From the NCBI RefSeq assembly GCF_006334915.2, contig NZ_VDMA02000024.1, positions 1 through 64,000 on the forward strand: a DNA stretch of 64,000 nucleotides, written 5' to 3'. Under the pieces are notes generated by a model, which was given only the letters and a program-made list of their open reading frames with translations, was not told the DNA's origin and searched no databases. Positions 54,312-61,820 of this stretch are shown here, in pieces (position 1 is the stretch's first letter; every line of letters begins with the position of its first letter). Made by a program: the position numbers and the translations under genes. The DNA is from Microbispora catharanthi. Lineage in GTDB: Bacteria; Actinomycetota; Actinomycetes; Streptosporangiales; Streptosporangiaceae.

Positions 54312-54540
54312 TAACCGACTCCGGCGGTCGCCGGCGCTCCATGCCAGCAGCCGCGTGGATACCTCATGCGTCGTCCACCGGTACGTTCACGCAGCAGACA
54401 TACGGCGCCACGACGCGATGCAGGGCTCGGCGAATGCGGCGGCGCCGCAGTTCCGCCGGAAACAGCCCTATGCGGTAGCACCGAGGGAACCATCCGATTT
54501 GAGCCGAATCGCCCCGTCGTCTGTGACAGCGTAAGAGCTT

Positions 54541-55056
54541 ATGGCCGAGCTGCTGATCACCGCCGGAGATACCTTCCAGCGCAGATATGGTCGCTACCTC
54601 CTCGTTGACGGGGATGGTCCGACCGACGACACGGAAGATGCGCGGCTCTTGGGCGGCGAATTGTGCTCCACCACCCACAACCTGATGGTCATCGAGTCGA
54701 TCGCAGGGCGCGATGACGTCCTGGAACTGATGAGGGGAAGGTTCGTCTTCGAGGTCTGGAGCGCTGAGCCGCCGCCCACGCCGAACGACGCCTGGGACAA
54801 GCAGACCGTCGTTCAGTTCCGGACGACATCGGGGGTCCTCCATCTCGAGGACGACGAGGAAGTGGCGAGTCCGCTTCAGGTCGACCTGGGCGCGCGAGCC
54901 ATGCGCTGGTGGGTCAGGTTGTCGGCTCGTGAGATCGAACTGGAACCCGAGGAAGTGGAGTACTTCACGTTGGGGGCCGAGGAGTACGAGGCCGAAGTGT
55001 TTTTCCTTCAGTTCTGGCCGGACCGCCCCGGAGAACGAAGGGACCGGGACGATTGA
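54541..55056 (+). CDS. Unrecognised acidic protein, member of a local WDK...FWP family
   Basis: The 171-residue protein is acidic and mostly beta-strand-like (MAELLITAGDTFQRRYGRYL at the start). I do not recognise a named domain. Its second half, WDKQTVVQFRTTSGV, then a central DLGARAMRWWVRL and the end FFLQFWPDRPG, matches the order and spacing of the protein encoded convergently at 55516-55977 (WDKSQDALIYFTSGK, DLGRAGAHWNVRA, LFQFWPA). Both may be members of one family. It has a weak ribosome site (AAGAG). Immunity or regulatory roles are possible but no function is claimed. Confidence 0.6.
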   Translation: MAELLITAGDTFQRRYGRYLLVDGDGPTDDTEDARLLGGELCSTTHNLMVIESIAGRDDVLELMRGRFVFEVWSAEPPPTPNDAWDKQTVVQFRTTSGVLHLEDDEEVASPLQVDLGARAMRWWVRLSAREIELEPEEVEYFTLGAEEYEAEVFFLQFWPDRPGERRDRDD

Positions 55057-55147
55057 AGACTCGCCCCGGCCAGCCCATCATGGGTCGGTCAATTCTCAGC
55101 GCCCCCGTACCACCCGTCGCATGAATTATGTCGACGCCGATTGAAGC

Positions 55148-55210
55148 CTATTGTGCCGCCTTTATTTCAATATCTCGCGGATCAAGCAGTTCGCTGATGA
55201 TTTCTGCCAC
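55148..55210 (-). CDS. Possible 20-residue small ORF
   Basis: GTG 55210 is preceded by AAGGAG four bases upstream and encodes MAEIISELLDPRDIEIKAAQ, then a stop. The local sequence is AT-richer than the flanks. A 45-base imperfect hairpin lies just upstream. Coding status is uncertain; no homologue is known to me. Confidence 0.35.
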   Translation of the reverse strand: MAEIISELLDPRDIEIKAAQ

Positions 55211-55238
55211 AGCTCTCCTTGGCTCTTTGACGCAACAA

Positions 55239-55283
55239 GTGGGACCCGTCTAGGTCGCTACTAGCGATCCAGAAAGGTCCCAC
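55239..55283 (-). other. Imperfect 45-base hairpin upstream of the small ORF
   Basis: GTGGGACC (55239-55246) pairs with GGTCCCAC (55276-55283); between them TCTAGGTCGC and GCGATCCAGA pair with two mismatches around the loop TACTA. Sixteen of twenty positions match. It could be an attenuator, a terminator or a transposon end. Confidence 0.5.
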
Positions 55284-55515
55284 CGGTAGTGCTGCTGGAG
55301 GTCCACCCAGTATTCATCGTAGTTCAATTCGATTGTTTTCGTACCGGGCGTTCAGCACAGTGCCATGCTGTCCGTTCTCGATCTCACGAACGAGAACTCG
55401 TCGCAGTCCTTTCCGGGCTCCCGCTTGAGTTCGTTCGTGCAGACGATGCCCGCGGTGCTGCAACGTGCTCCGCCAACTGCCGCTGGGATAGTCTTGGATG
55501 CGCCTGCACGCCGTA
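55250..55515 (-). pseudogene. Frame-broken remnant with a CDEF motif (NucA/NucB-like tip?)
   Basis: Immediately after the 55516 stop the minus strand reads, in one frame, ELKREPGKDCDEFSFVRSR. In the next it reads ENGQHGTVLNARYENNRIEL, and in the third NYDEYWVDLQQHYRWDLSGS before a stop at 55261. Each piece looks protein-like, and two frameshifts join them. The DCDExxF motif followed ~40 residues later by NR-x-DE-WV resembles the NucA/NucB DNase toxin tip (CDEYPFAST ... NRVLDGDPFWV) found at the ends of Rhs and other polymorphic toxins. The similarity is short and the call is tentative. Confidence 0.35.
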
Positions 55516-55977
55516 CTACGCCGGCCAGAACTGGAAAAGGTACGCCTCCAGGTCCACCCTCATCCGAATCGAGTCCTCTGGCCGCACCGGCCGCAATTGG
55601 CGCATCAGCGCACGCACGTTCCAGTGTGCGCCCGCACGGCCCAAGTCGAGGATGTTGTGCTCGTTGTTGTAATACTCCACCTCCACTGCGGCGACCTTGC
55701 CGGAGGTGAAGTAAATGAGTGCATCCTGAGACTTGTCCCATTCCTCGGTGGTCCTTGGGAGTCCGTCCCACAGTTCCAGCTGAACGCCGACCTCTTGCCA
55801 TCCGTGCTCGCTGCTGATGCCGGCACCGTCGTCGACGGCCTGGAACCATGCGCCGGGACCCGGATCGACACCCAGGGGCCCCGGGTCACGCACGTTGCGT
55901 CCCTGATCCTCCAGGGCGAAGGCGCCGTATTGAGGCAGCCGGACCTGGTCAGTCACCGACTTGATGAGAAGACTCAT
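55516..55977 (-). CDS. Unrecognised acidic protein, second member of the local WDK...FWP family
   Basis: ATG 55977 follows GGGAGAG by six bases (153 residues). The protein is acidic and predicted beta-rich, with LPQYGAFALEDQGRNV, DPGPGAWFQAVDDGAG, and VQLELWDGLPRTTEEWDKSQ, then VEVEYYNNEHNILDLGRAG and the C-terminal LFQFWPA. The WDK-to-FWP half matches the plus-strand gene at 54541. It is immediately upstream of a frame-broken fragment on the same strand. I do not recognise a domain. Small acidic proteins next to toxin tips are often immunity proteins (inference only). Confidence 0.62.
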   Translation of the reverse strand: MSLLIKSVTDQVRLPQYGAFALEDQGRNVRDPGPLGVDPGPGAWFQAVDDGAGISSEHGWQEVGVQLELWDGLPRTTEEWDKSQDALIYFTSGKVAAVEVEYYNNEHNILDLGRAGAHWNVRALMRQLRPVRPEDSIRMRVDLEAYLFQFWPA

Positions 55978-55990
55978 ACAGGCTCTCCCG

Positions 55991-56137
55991 AAATGCGATC
56001 GTGTTCTGATCCACGACTTCATCCGGCAGCGACTCGGCGACCCGGACCTCACCCCGGAAACGATCGCCACAGCGCACCAGATCTCCGTCCGGCATCTGTA
56101 CAAAGTCTTCCAGGAGCAGGGCGTCAGCCCGTGGTAG
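55991..56137 (+). pseudogene. C-terminal fragment of an AraC-family regulator
   Basis: The plus strand reads RVLIHDFIRQRLGDPDLTPE and TIATAHQISVRHLYKVFQEQG, followed by VSPW and a stop. It is the first HTH helix region of AraC/XylS-type DNA-binding domains (IxxFIxxxLxDPxLTPxxIAxAHHISVRxLxKLFxEQG). The second HTH and the whole N-terminal domain are absent. No start codon or ribosome site serves it. Confidence 0.78.
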
Positions 56138-56141
56138 GTAT

Positions 56142-57086
56142 CTACAGGTCGAGCAGGTCCGCCGACACCTGCCAGAGCAGGGTGGCCGCCTCGGGGTCGA
56201 GCGCGTACGCCGCGACGCCCCGGCCCGCACCCGGCTCGACGATCTCCGCCTCCTGGTTGTCCTCGAAGTAGCGTCCGCTGACGCCCTCGACCAGCGGCGA
56301 CGCGGCGAGCAGCACGGAGGTGGCCGCGCCCTGCTCGGTGTTCTTCCACGTCACGCCGGTCGAGTCGCCCAGCGCGCGGCGGCGCTCGATGTAGTCCGGG
56401 TCCAGGTGCCGCTGAAGGCCGGTGGGGATGCCGCCGGGCATGAGCGCGTTGACCGTGATGCCGTCGCCGGCCCACCGCCTGCCGGCCTCGACCGCGAACA
56501 GCACGTTGGCCGTCTTCGACTGCCCGTAGGCCAGCCACGGGTCGTAAGGGCGCTCCCTGAAGTGGATGTCGTCGAAGACGACCGGCGAGCGCAGGTGGGC
56601 ACTGGAGCTGACCGACACGACGCGGGCGCCGCCGGCCGCCGCGAGCGCCGGGTGGAGGCCCGTGGTCAGCGCGAAGTGACCGAGGTGATTGGTGGCGAAC
56701 TGCAGTTCCCAGCCCTCCGGCGTCCGCGTCTCCGGACACGCCATCACCCCGGCGTTGTTGACCAGGATGTGCAGCGGCCCCTCCCATGCGGCGACGAACG
56801 CGGCGACGGAGGCCCGGTCGGCGAGGTCCAGCCGCGCGACGAGGACGTGCGTGCCCGCGGTGGTGGCGGCGATGTCCTCCGCGGTCCGCTTGCCCGCGTC
56901 GAGGTCGCGGACCGCGATCGTCACCTCCGCGCCGGCCGCGGCCAGCGCCTGGGCGGTCTCGACGCCGATTCCCGACGCCCCGCCGGTCACGATCGCCCGC
57001 CGCCCGCGCAGGTCGACGCCCTCCAGGACCTCGGCCGCGGTGGACTGCCCGGTGAACGGCGTGGTGATGCGCGTGGTCTGAGTCAT
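56142..57086 (-). CDS. Short-chain dehydrogenase/reductase
   Basis: The 314-residue protein has the cofactor motif IVTGGASGIGVETAQAL (TGxxxGIG, about 33-47), R59-type NADP preference in VTIAVRDLDAGKR, LVNNAGVMACPETR, the Ser in VVSVSSSAHLRSP, and catalytic YGQSKTANVLF (Y-x3-K) near 188. This retinol-dehydrogenase-like group includes many actinobacterial oxidoreductases of unknown substrate. The gene is divergent from a TetR gene, with two near-identical palindromes in the 141-base gap. It probably belongs to that regulator's target set. Confidence 0.92.
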   Translation of the reverse strand: MTQTTRITTPFTGQSTAAEVLEGVDLRGRRAIVTGGASGIGVETAQALAAAGAEVTIAVRDLDAGKRTAEDIAATTAGTHVLVARLDLADRASVAAFVAAWEGPLHILVNNAGVMACPETRTPEGWELQFATNHLGHFALTTGLHPALAAAGGARVVSVSSSAHLRSPVVFDDIHFRERPYDPWLAYGQSKTANVLFAVEAGRRWAGDGITVNALMPGGIPTGLQRHLDPDYIERRRALGDSTGVTWKNTEQGAATSVLLAASPLVEGVSGRYFEDNQEAEIVEPGAGRGVAAYALDPEAATLLWQVSADLLDL

Positions 57087-57150
57087 GTTCGTCCCCGTCC
57101 CGTACGGCGGCGCGGGCTCCCCAAGGACCCCGGCCGCTACACTGAGAAGA

Positions 57151-57201
57151 ACCGGAGGAACCTCCGGTACGCCTGCGACTCTAATCGGAGGACCCTCCGG
57201 T
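57151..57201. promoter_or_regulatory. Two operators between the SDR and TetR genes
   Basis: ACCGGAGGAACCTCCGGT (57151-57168) and ATCGGAGGACCCTCCGGT (57184-57201) are palindromes with eight-base arms, 33 bases apart centre to centre. They lie between the divergent starts at 57086 and 57228. A TetR regulator acting on both promoters is the simplest reading. Confidence 0.8.
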
Positions 57202-57227
57202 TAGCAACCCGTGCCCGTGGAGGAGCC

Positions 57228-57815
57228 GTGTCCGTCCCCGGAACCAAGCCGTTGCGCGCCGACGCCCGGCGCAACCGCGAGCGGTTGCTCGACGTCGCCG
57301 TGCGGGCGTTCTCCCAGGACGGGCCGGACGTCACGCTCGACGCGATCGCGAAGGAGGCGGGCGTCGGCATCGGCACGCTCTACCGCCACTTCCCCACCAG
57401 AGAGGCGCTGATCGAGGCGGCCTACCGCAACGAGCTGGCGAAGCTGTGCGACGCGGCGGCCGAACTTGCGGAGGCGATGCCGCCCGACGTGGCGATGCGC
57501 ACCTGGATGGACCGTTTCGTCGACTACCTGGCGACCAAGCGGGGCATGGCCGACGCGCTGCGCGCCGTGATCGCCTCCGGCGCCAACCCGTACGCGCACA
57601 GCCGCGACCGGCTGCTCGGCGCGATCGGCACGCTGCTCGACGCGGGCGGCAGGGCCGGGACGCTGCGGCGGGACGTGACGGCCGAGGACGTGCTCACCGG
57701 CGTGAACGGCATCTGCCTCGCCGCCGGCGAGCCCGCGCAGCGCGAGCAGGCCGGGCGCCTGCTCGATCTGCTGATGGACGGCCTGCGCCACGAAGCGTCC
57801 GGCGAGCCTTCCTGA
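57228..57815 (+). CDS. TetR-family regulator
   Basis: GTG 57228 follows GGAGGAG by two to four bases (195 residues); the frame is open far upstream, but that part is antisense to the SDR gene. The HTH is VTLDAIAKEAGVGIGTLYRHFPTREALI (core AKEAGVGIGTLYRHF, about 37-51). The C-terminal helical domain has LLDLLMDGLRH near its end, the TetR_C_33/SBP-like type common in this class. It should repress itself and the divergent SDR via the two palindromes. The last codons are 22 bases from the convergent DUF1206 gene. Confidence 0.92.
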   Translation: MSVPGTKPLRADARRNRERLLDVAVRAFSQDGPDVTLDAIAKEAGVGIGTLYRHFPTREALIEAAYRNELAKLCDAAAELAEAMPPDVAMRTWMDRFVDYLATKRGMADALRAVIASGANPYAHSRDRLLGAIGTLLDAGGRAGTLRRDVTAEDVLTGVNGICLAAGEPAQREQAGRLLDLLMDGLRHEASGEPS

Positions 57816-57837
57816 AGCGGGGCTCCGGCGGGTCCGC

Positions 57838-58650
57838 TCACACCCGGTGCCAGCGGGCCTCCGCGAAGCAGTAGGCGGCGAACAGCACCAGGCCGATCGC
57901 GACCAGGACGAGCAGCCACGGACCGGCCGGGGTGTCGGCGAGCGCCTTGAGCGCGCCGTCGATTCCGACGGCCTTGTCGGGGTCGTACGTGAGGGCGGCC
58001 TGGCCGATCAGGGCGCCGGCGGCCAGCGCGATGACGCCGCGGGCGAGGTAACCGGCCTTGCCGAGCTTGACCACGACACCGCGGGTGCGGGCCTCGGTCA
58101 CGTGCATGTCGCGCATGAACTTCCCGGTCCAGCCCTCGCGGATCCAGAAGACGCCGAGGGCGATCACGGCGAGCGCCATCAGGCCGACCAGGAACTGGCC
58201 GCCGGGCAGCTCGAACAGCGCCTTCGTGGCGTCCTGCGACTGGTCGTCGGACGAGGAGGCGGCCTTGTTGCGCGTCAGCAGCGCCACCATCGAGTACACG
58301 AGGGCGGCGTAGACGACCGCCCTGGCCACGGCCTCCACGCGGTCCCTGACCTCGGGCCGGCCCCAGACGGCCTCGGAGACCTGCCAGATCGCCAGCGCGG
58401 CAAGGCCGACGGCCATGACCCACAGCAGGGTGTCGCCCAGGGGCGAGTCGCGCACGATGTGGATCGCACTGCTCTTGTCGGCCTCTCCACCCCCGCCGAA
58501 GGCGATCTGGAGCGCGACCAGGCCGATGATCGCGTACAGCACGCCCCGGGCGGCGAACCCGACCTTGGCGAGTTTCTCCAGGACGGGGTGGTCGGCCGCC
58601 CTCCGGGCGGCGCCCTCGAATCGCCGGCCGGCCCGATGCGCGGTCGTCAT
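57838..58650 (-). CDS. DUF1206 membrane protein
   Basis: ATG 58650 is chosen over GTG 58653 because of GAGGAG five bases upstream (270 residues). The protein has six membrane helices in three related pairs, each with the DUF1206 pattern KVGFAARGVLYAIIGLVALQ, then KLGKAGYLARGVIALAAGAL and GTLLWV-type helices (AVGLAALAIWQVSEAVWG). The ARGVLY/ARGVIA motifs are the family signature. Function unknown in the family. The gene is single, convergent with the TetR gene. Confidence 0.9.
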   Translation of the reverse strand: MTTAHRAGRRFEGAARRAADHPVLEKLAKVGFAARGVLYAIIGLVALQIAFGGGGEADKSSAIHIVRDSPLGDTLLWVMAVGLAALAIWQVSEAVWGRPEVRDRVEAVARAVVYAALVYSMVALLTRNKAASSSDDQSQDATKALFELPGGQFLVGLMALAVIALGVFWIREGWTGKFMRDMHVTEARTRGVVVKLGKAGYLARGVIALAAGALIGQAALTYDPDKAVGIDGALKALADTPAGPWLLVLVAIGLVLFAAYCFAEARWHRV

Positions 58651-58725
58651 CACGGCTCCTCTCCTCCTGGCGGCGGATCGCGATCTTCCTGCTGCCCGGA
58701 CGAGGAGGGTTAAACCTCCACCGGA

Positions 58726-59787
58726 TCAGCCGGCCAGGCGCAGGGCCTCGGCCGCGACGGCGTGCCGGAGGTCGCGGATGCCGGGGCGGCCCCGCAGCGG
58801 ATGCACGTTGTTGGTGAGCAGCACGACGGTCAGCCGGTGAGCGGGGTCGACGACCAGCGACGTGCCGGTGAAGCCCGAGTGGCCGAACGCGCCCGCGAGC
58901 GGCCCCACGATGGCCGGGTCGTCGATGCGCACGCCGAGCCCCTGCCGGAAGGCGGCGCCCGGAACGCCCTGGTCGCGCAGCATCTCGGCGGTCCAGGCGG
59001 GAGACAGGACCGGGCCGCCGCCGGTGCGCAGCGCCTCGCCGAAACGCACGAGGTCGGCGGCGGTGGAGAACAGCCCGGCGTGCCCGGCCACGCCGCCCAG
59101 CGCGTGGGCCGTCTCGTCGTGCACCTCACCCCGCACGCAGGTGCCGCGCTTGAACTCGGTGGCGACGGCCCGGCCCGGCTCGACCGGCCCGTACGTCGTG
59201 GCGCCGAGCCCGAGCGGCCCGGTGACCCGCTCGCGCACGAGCACGTCCAGCGGCGCACCGCCGGCGGCCTCCGCCACCCGCCCGGCCGTGATCATGCCGA
59301 CGTCCGAGTACAGGTGCGTCCCCGGCGGCCCCTGCACCGGAGTGGACAGCACCAGGTCCCACCGGGCCTCCTCCGGCTCCTTCTCCACCCGGCGGCTCGG
59401 GGGCAGGCCCGCCGAATGCGTCAGCAGGTGCCGTACGGTGATCTCGCGCCGGTCCCGGTAGAACCCCGGCAGCCGGACGGCCACCGGCTCGTCGAGGTCG
59501 AGCGCGCCCTCCTGCGCCAGTGAGACCAGCACCACGGCCGTGAACATCTTGGTCAGGGAGGCGATGTCGAAGAGCGCGTCCCGCGCCACGGCCGGCCGTC
59601 GCGCCAGCAGCCCCCCGGACGGGTCGGCGTACCGCACGGCCTCCCCCACGGCGGCCGCGGCGACCGTACGCCCGTCCACGGCGATCACGGCGACCGCCGC
59701 CGAGGCGACCTCGGGCACGGCCGCCCGCAGGACGTCCTCCAGCGAAGGATCAGGCGCCGCGTTGTCAGGCACCGCGTTGTCAAGCAC
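58726..59787 (-). CDS. Serine hydrolase, class C beta-lactamase/DD-peptidase-like
   Basis: The 353-residue protein has the SxxK motif S77-LTK80 in DIASLTKMFTAVV, the tyrosine motif Y160-SD in GTHLYSDVGM, and the third motif as FGHSGFTGTSL (HSG replacing KTG). There is no signal peptide, so it is cytoplasmic. It overlaps the murQ 3' end by eight bases (translational coupling), so a role in trimming or hydrolysing cell-wall peptides within a recycling pathway is likely. An esterase role is the alternative. It is the last gene of this two-gene unit. Confidence 0.87.
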   Translation of the reverse strand: MLDNAVPDNAAPDPSLEDVLRAAVPEVASAAVAVIAVDGRTVAAAAVGEAVRYADPSGGLLARRPAVARDALFDIASLTKMFTAVVLVSLAQEGALDLDEPVAVRLPGFYRDRREITVRHLLTHSAGLPPSRRVEKEPEEARWDLVLSTPVQGPPGTHLYSDVGMITAGRVAEAAGGAPLDVLVRERVTGPLGLGATTYGPVEPGRAVATEFKRGTCVRGEVHDETAHALGGVAGHAGLFSTAADLVRFGEALRTGGGPVLSPAWTAEMLRDQGVPGAAFRQGLGVRIDDPAIVGPLAGAFGHSGFTGTSLVVDPAHRLTVVLLTNNVHPLRGRPGIRDLRHAVAAEALRLAG

Positions 59788-60688
59788 TGTGCAGGGCCGC
59801 GCCGAGCCGGTTGCCGTTGGCAGCGAGCAGCGCCCGCGCGTCGTCGGCGCCCACGCCGCGCTCGATCATCACGACGGCCGTCTTCACGTCCCGGCCCGCG
59901 CTCTCGAGGACCTCCCGGGCCCGCGGCACCTGCGTGCCCGTGATGTCGGAGACGATGCGGGCCGCCCGGTCGACGAGCTTGGAGTTGCTGGCCACGACGT
60001 CGACCATGAAGTTCCCGTAGGTCCGGCCCGACCTGATCATCGTGATCGTGGAGATCATGTTGAGGACCAGCTTCTGGGCGGTGCCGGCCTTCAGGCGGGT
60101 CGAGCCGGTGACCACCTCAGGCCCCACGATGACCTCGACGGCGTGGTCGGCGGCCCGCGCGAGCGGGGTGCCGGTGTTGCAGGCCAGGCCCACGGTCAGC
60201 GCGCCGAGCCGCCGGGCCTGCTCGACCGCCGCGACGACGTACGGCGCGCGCCCGCTGGCGGAGATGCCCACCACGGAGTCGAGCGGGCCGACGTGCTTGC
60301 CGCGGATCACGGCGGCGCCGGCCTCGGCGTCGTCCTCGGCGCCCTCGACGGAGCGCACCAGCGCGGCCTCGCCGCCCGCGATGATGCCCTGGACGAGGTC
60401 GGGGTGCGTGCCGAAGGTCGGCGGGCACTCGGAGGCGTCGAGCACCGCGAGCCGCCCGGAGGTGCCCGCGCCCACGTAGAGGAGCCTGCCCCCGTCGGAC
60501 ATCCGCGCCGCGATGGCGTCGACGGCCGCGGAGATCGCCGGGACGGCCCGGCCCACCGCGGCCGGGACGGCGGCGTCCGCCGCGTTCATGAGCCGCGCGA
60601 TCTCCTCCGTCGGGAGCGTGTCGATCCCGCTGTAGCGGGGATCGCTCTGTTCGGTGGCCAGAGTGGCGAGTGATTGCGTCATGGTCAT
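59780..60688 (-). CDS. murQ: N-acetylmuramic acid 6-phosphate etherase MurQ
   Basis: The 302-residue protein has the SIS-domain signature LLYVGAGTSGRLAVLDASE followed by the MurQ-specific CPPTFGTHPDLVQGIIAGGE, with the catalytic Glu in ASECPP. The second phosphosugar loop is VGISASGRAPYVV, and STRLKAGTAQKLVLNMIST is the conserved C-terminal motif. The N-terminus has TEQSDPRYSGIDTLP, also typical. It cleaves the lactyl ether of MurNAc-6-phosphate to GlcNAc-6-phosphate and lactate in peptidoglycan recycling. It overlaps the downstream hydrolase and is divergent from a NamZ-type gene with only about 23 bases between starts. Confidence 0.96.
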   Translation of the reverse strand: MTMTQSLATLATEQSDPRYSGIDTLPTEEIARLMNAADAAVPAAVGRAVPAISAAVDAIAARMSDGGRLLYVGAGTSGRLAVLDASECPPTFGTHPDLVQGIIAGGEAALVRSVEGAEDDAEAGAAVIRGKHVGPLDSVVGISASGRAPYVVAAVEQARRLGALTVGLACNTGTPLARAADHAVEVIVGPEVVTGSTRLKAGTAQKLVLNMISTITMIRSGRTYGNFMVDVVASNSKLVDRAARIVSDITGTQVPRAREVLESAGRDVKTAVVMIERGVGADDARALLAANGNRLGAALHSA

Positions 60689-60711
60689 GGTTCCTCGGCT
60701 TCGGAGTCTTC

Positions 60712-61818
60712 ATGGATCGCGTGCGTACAGGGCTGGAACTGCTGGTGAGCGCGCCGAAAGCCAGGTGGGAGCGGGTGGGCCTCGTCACCAACCCCACCGG
60801 AGTCCTGCCCGATCTGACCGCCGCCGCACCGGCCCTGCTGGTCGCCGGGGTGCCCGTGACCACGTTGTTCAGCCCCGAGCACGGGCTGCGCGGCACGGCT
60901 CAGGCGGGCGGCGGCGAGGGCGACACCGTCGACCCGGTCACCGGCCTGCCCGTGCTCGACACCTACCGGCGGACCGGCGGCGACCTGGACGCGCTGGTCG
61001 CGTCGTCCGGGGTGGACGCGCTCGTCTTCGACGTGTGCGACGTGGGCGCGCGCTTCTACACCTACGTCTGGACGATGTACGACCTGATGGGCTCGGCCGC
61101 CCGGCTCGGGCTGCGGTTCACCGTGCTCGACCGGCCCAACCCGATCGGCGGCGCGGTGGCCGAGGGCCCGGTGCTCGACCCGGCCTACGCGAGCTTCGTC
61201 GGCCGCGCCGCCCTGCCCGTGCGGCACGGCCTCACGCCGGGCGAGATCGCCGTGTTCGCCAACCGCGCGATCGGCGCCGAGCTGGAAGTGGTGCGTATGG
61301 AGGGCTGGCGCAGGGAGTGGCACTTCGACCGCACCGGGCTGCCCTGGGTGATGCCGTCGGCCAACATGCCGACCCTCGAGACCGCCCTCGTCTACCCGGG
61401 CACCGGGCTGCTGGAGGGTGTGAACGCCGCCGAGGGACGCGGCACGACCCGGCCGTTCGAGCTGGTCGGCGCGCCGTACGCGGACGGCCGGTTCGCCGCC
61501 GCGCTCAACGACCTCGGCCTGCCCGGCGTACGCTTCCGCGACACGTGGTTCACCCCGACGTTCGGCAGGGACGCGGGCGTCGTGGTGCGCGGCGCGCAAC
61601 TGCACGTGACCGACCGCCAGGCCTTCCGGCCGGTGCTGACGGGCGTGTCCGTCCTGCACGTGCTGCGCACCCTCTATCCGGGCGACTTCGCCTGCGAGCC
61701 GTTCCTCGACCTGCTGTGGGGCTCCGCGTCGCTGCGCGAGCACCTGGAGGCGGGCCGCGACCCCCGCGGGCTGTGCTCCCCGCCGGGCCCGCCCCACGGC
61801 GAACTGCTGTACGGCTGA
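60712..61818 (+). CDS. namZ: Exo-beta-N-acetylmuramidase NamZ-type (DUF1343)
   Basis: ATG 60712 is chosen (368 residues); an upstream in-frame ATG would run into murQ. DUF1343 marks are VGLVTNPTGVLPDL, LFSPEHGLRGTAQAGG, DVCDVGARFYTYVWTM and LDRPNPIGG, then WVMPSANMPTLETALVYPGT and EGVNAAEGRGTTRPFEL. Established knowledge: NamZ (GH171) releases terminal MurNAc from peptidoglycan fragments. There is no evident signal peptide here, although B. subtilis NamZ is secreted, so the enzyme may act on imported muropeptides. It is divergent from murQ and convergent with an acetyltransferase gene, 2 bases from its stop. Confidence 0.93.
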   Translation: MDRVRTGLELLVSAPKARWERVGLVTNPTGVLPDLTAAAPALLVAGVPVTTLFSPEHGLRGTAQAGGGEGDTVDPVTGLPVLDTYRRTGGDLDALVASSGVDALVFDVCDVGARFYTYVWTMYDLMGSAARLGLRFTVLDRPNPIGGAVAEGPVLDPAYASFVGRAALPVRHGLTPGEIAVFANRAIGAELEVVRMEGWRREWHFDRTGLPWVMPSANMPTLETALVYPGTGLLEGVNAAEGRGTTRPFELVGAPYADGRFAAALNDLGLPGVRFRDTWFTPTFGRDAGVVVRGAQLHVTDRQAFRPVLTGVSVLHVLRTLYPGDFACEPFLDLLWGSASLREHLEAGRDPRGLCSPPGPPHGELLYG

Positions 61819-61820
61819 CA

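Noticed and set aside
59540-60673. A 377-codon plus-strand frame antisense to murQ
   Set aside because: Val/Arg/Gly/Asp-rich shadow; murQ motifs are unambiguous on the minus strand.
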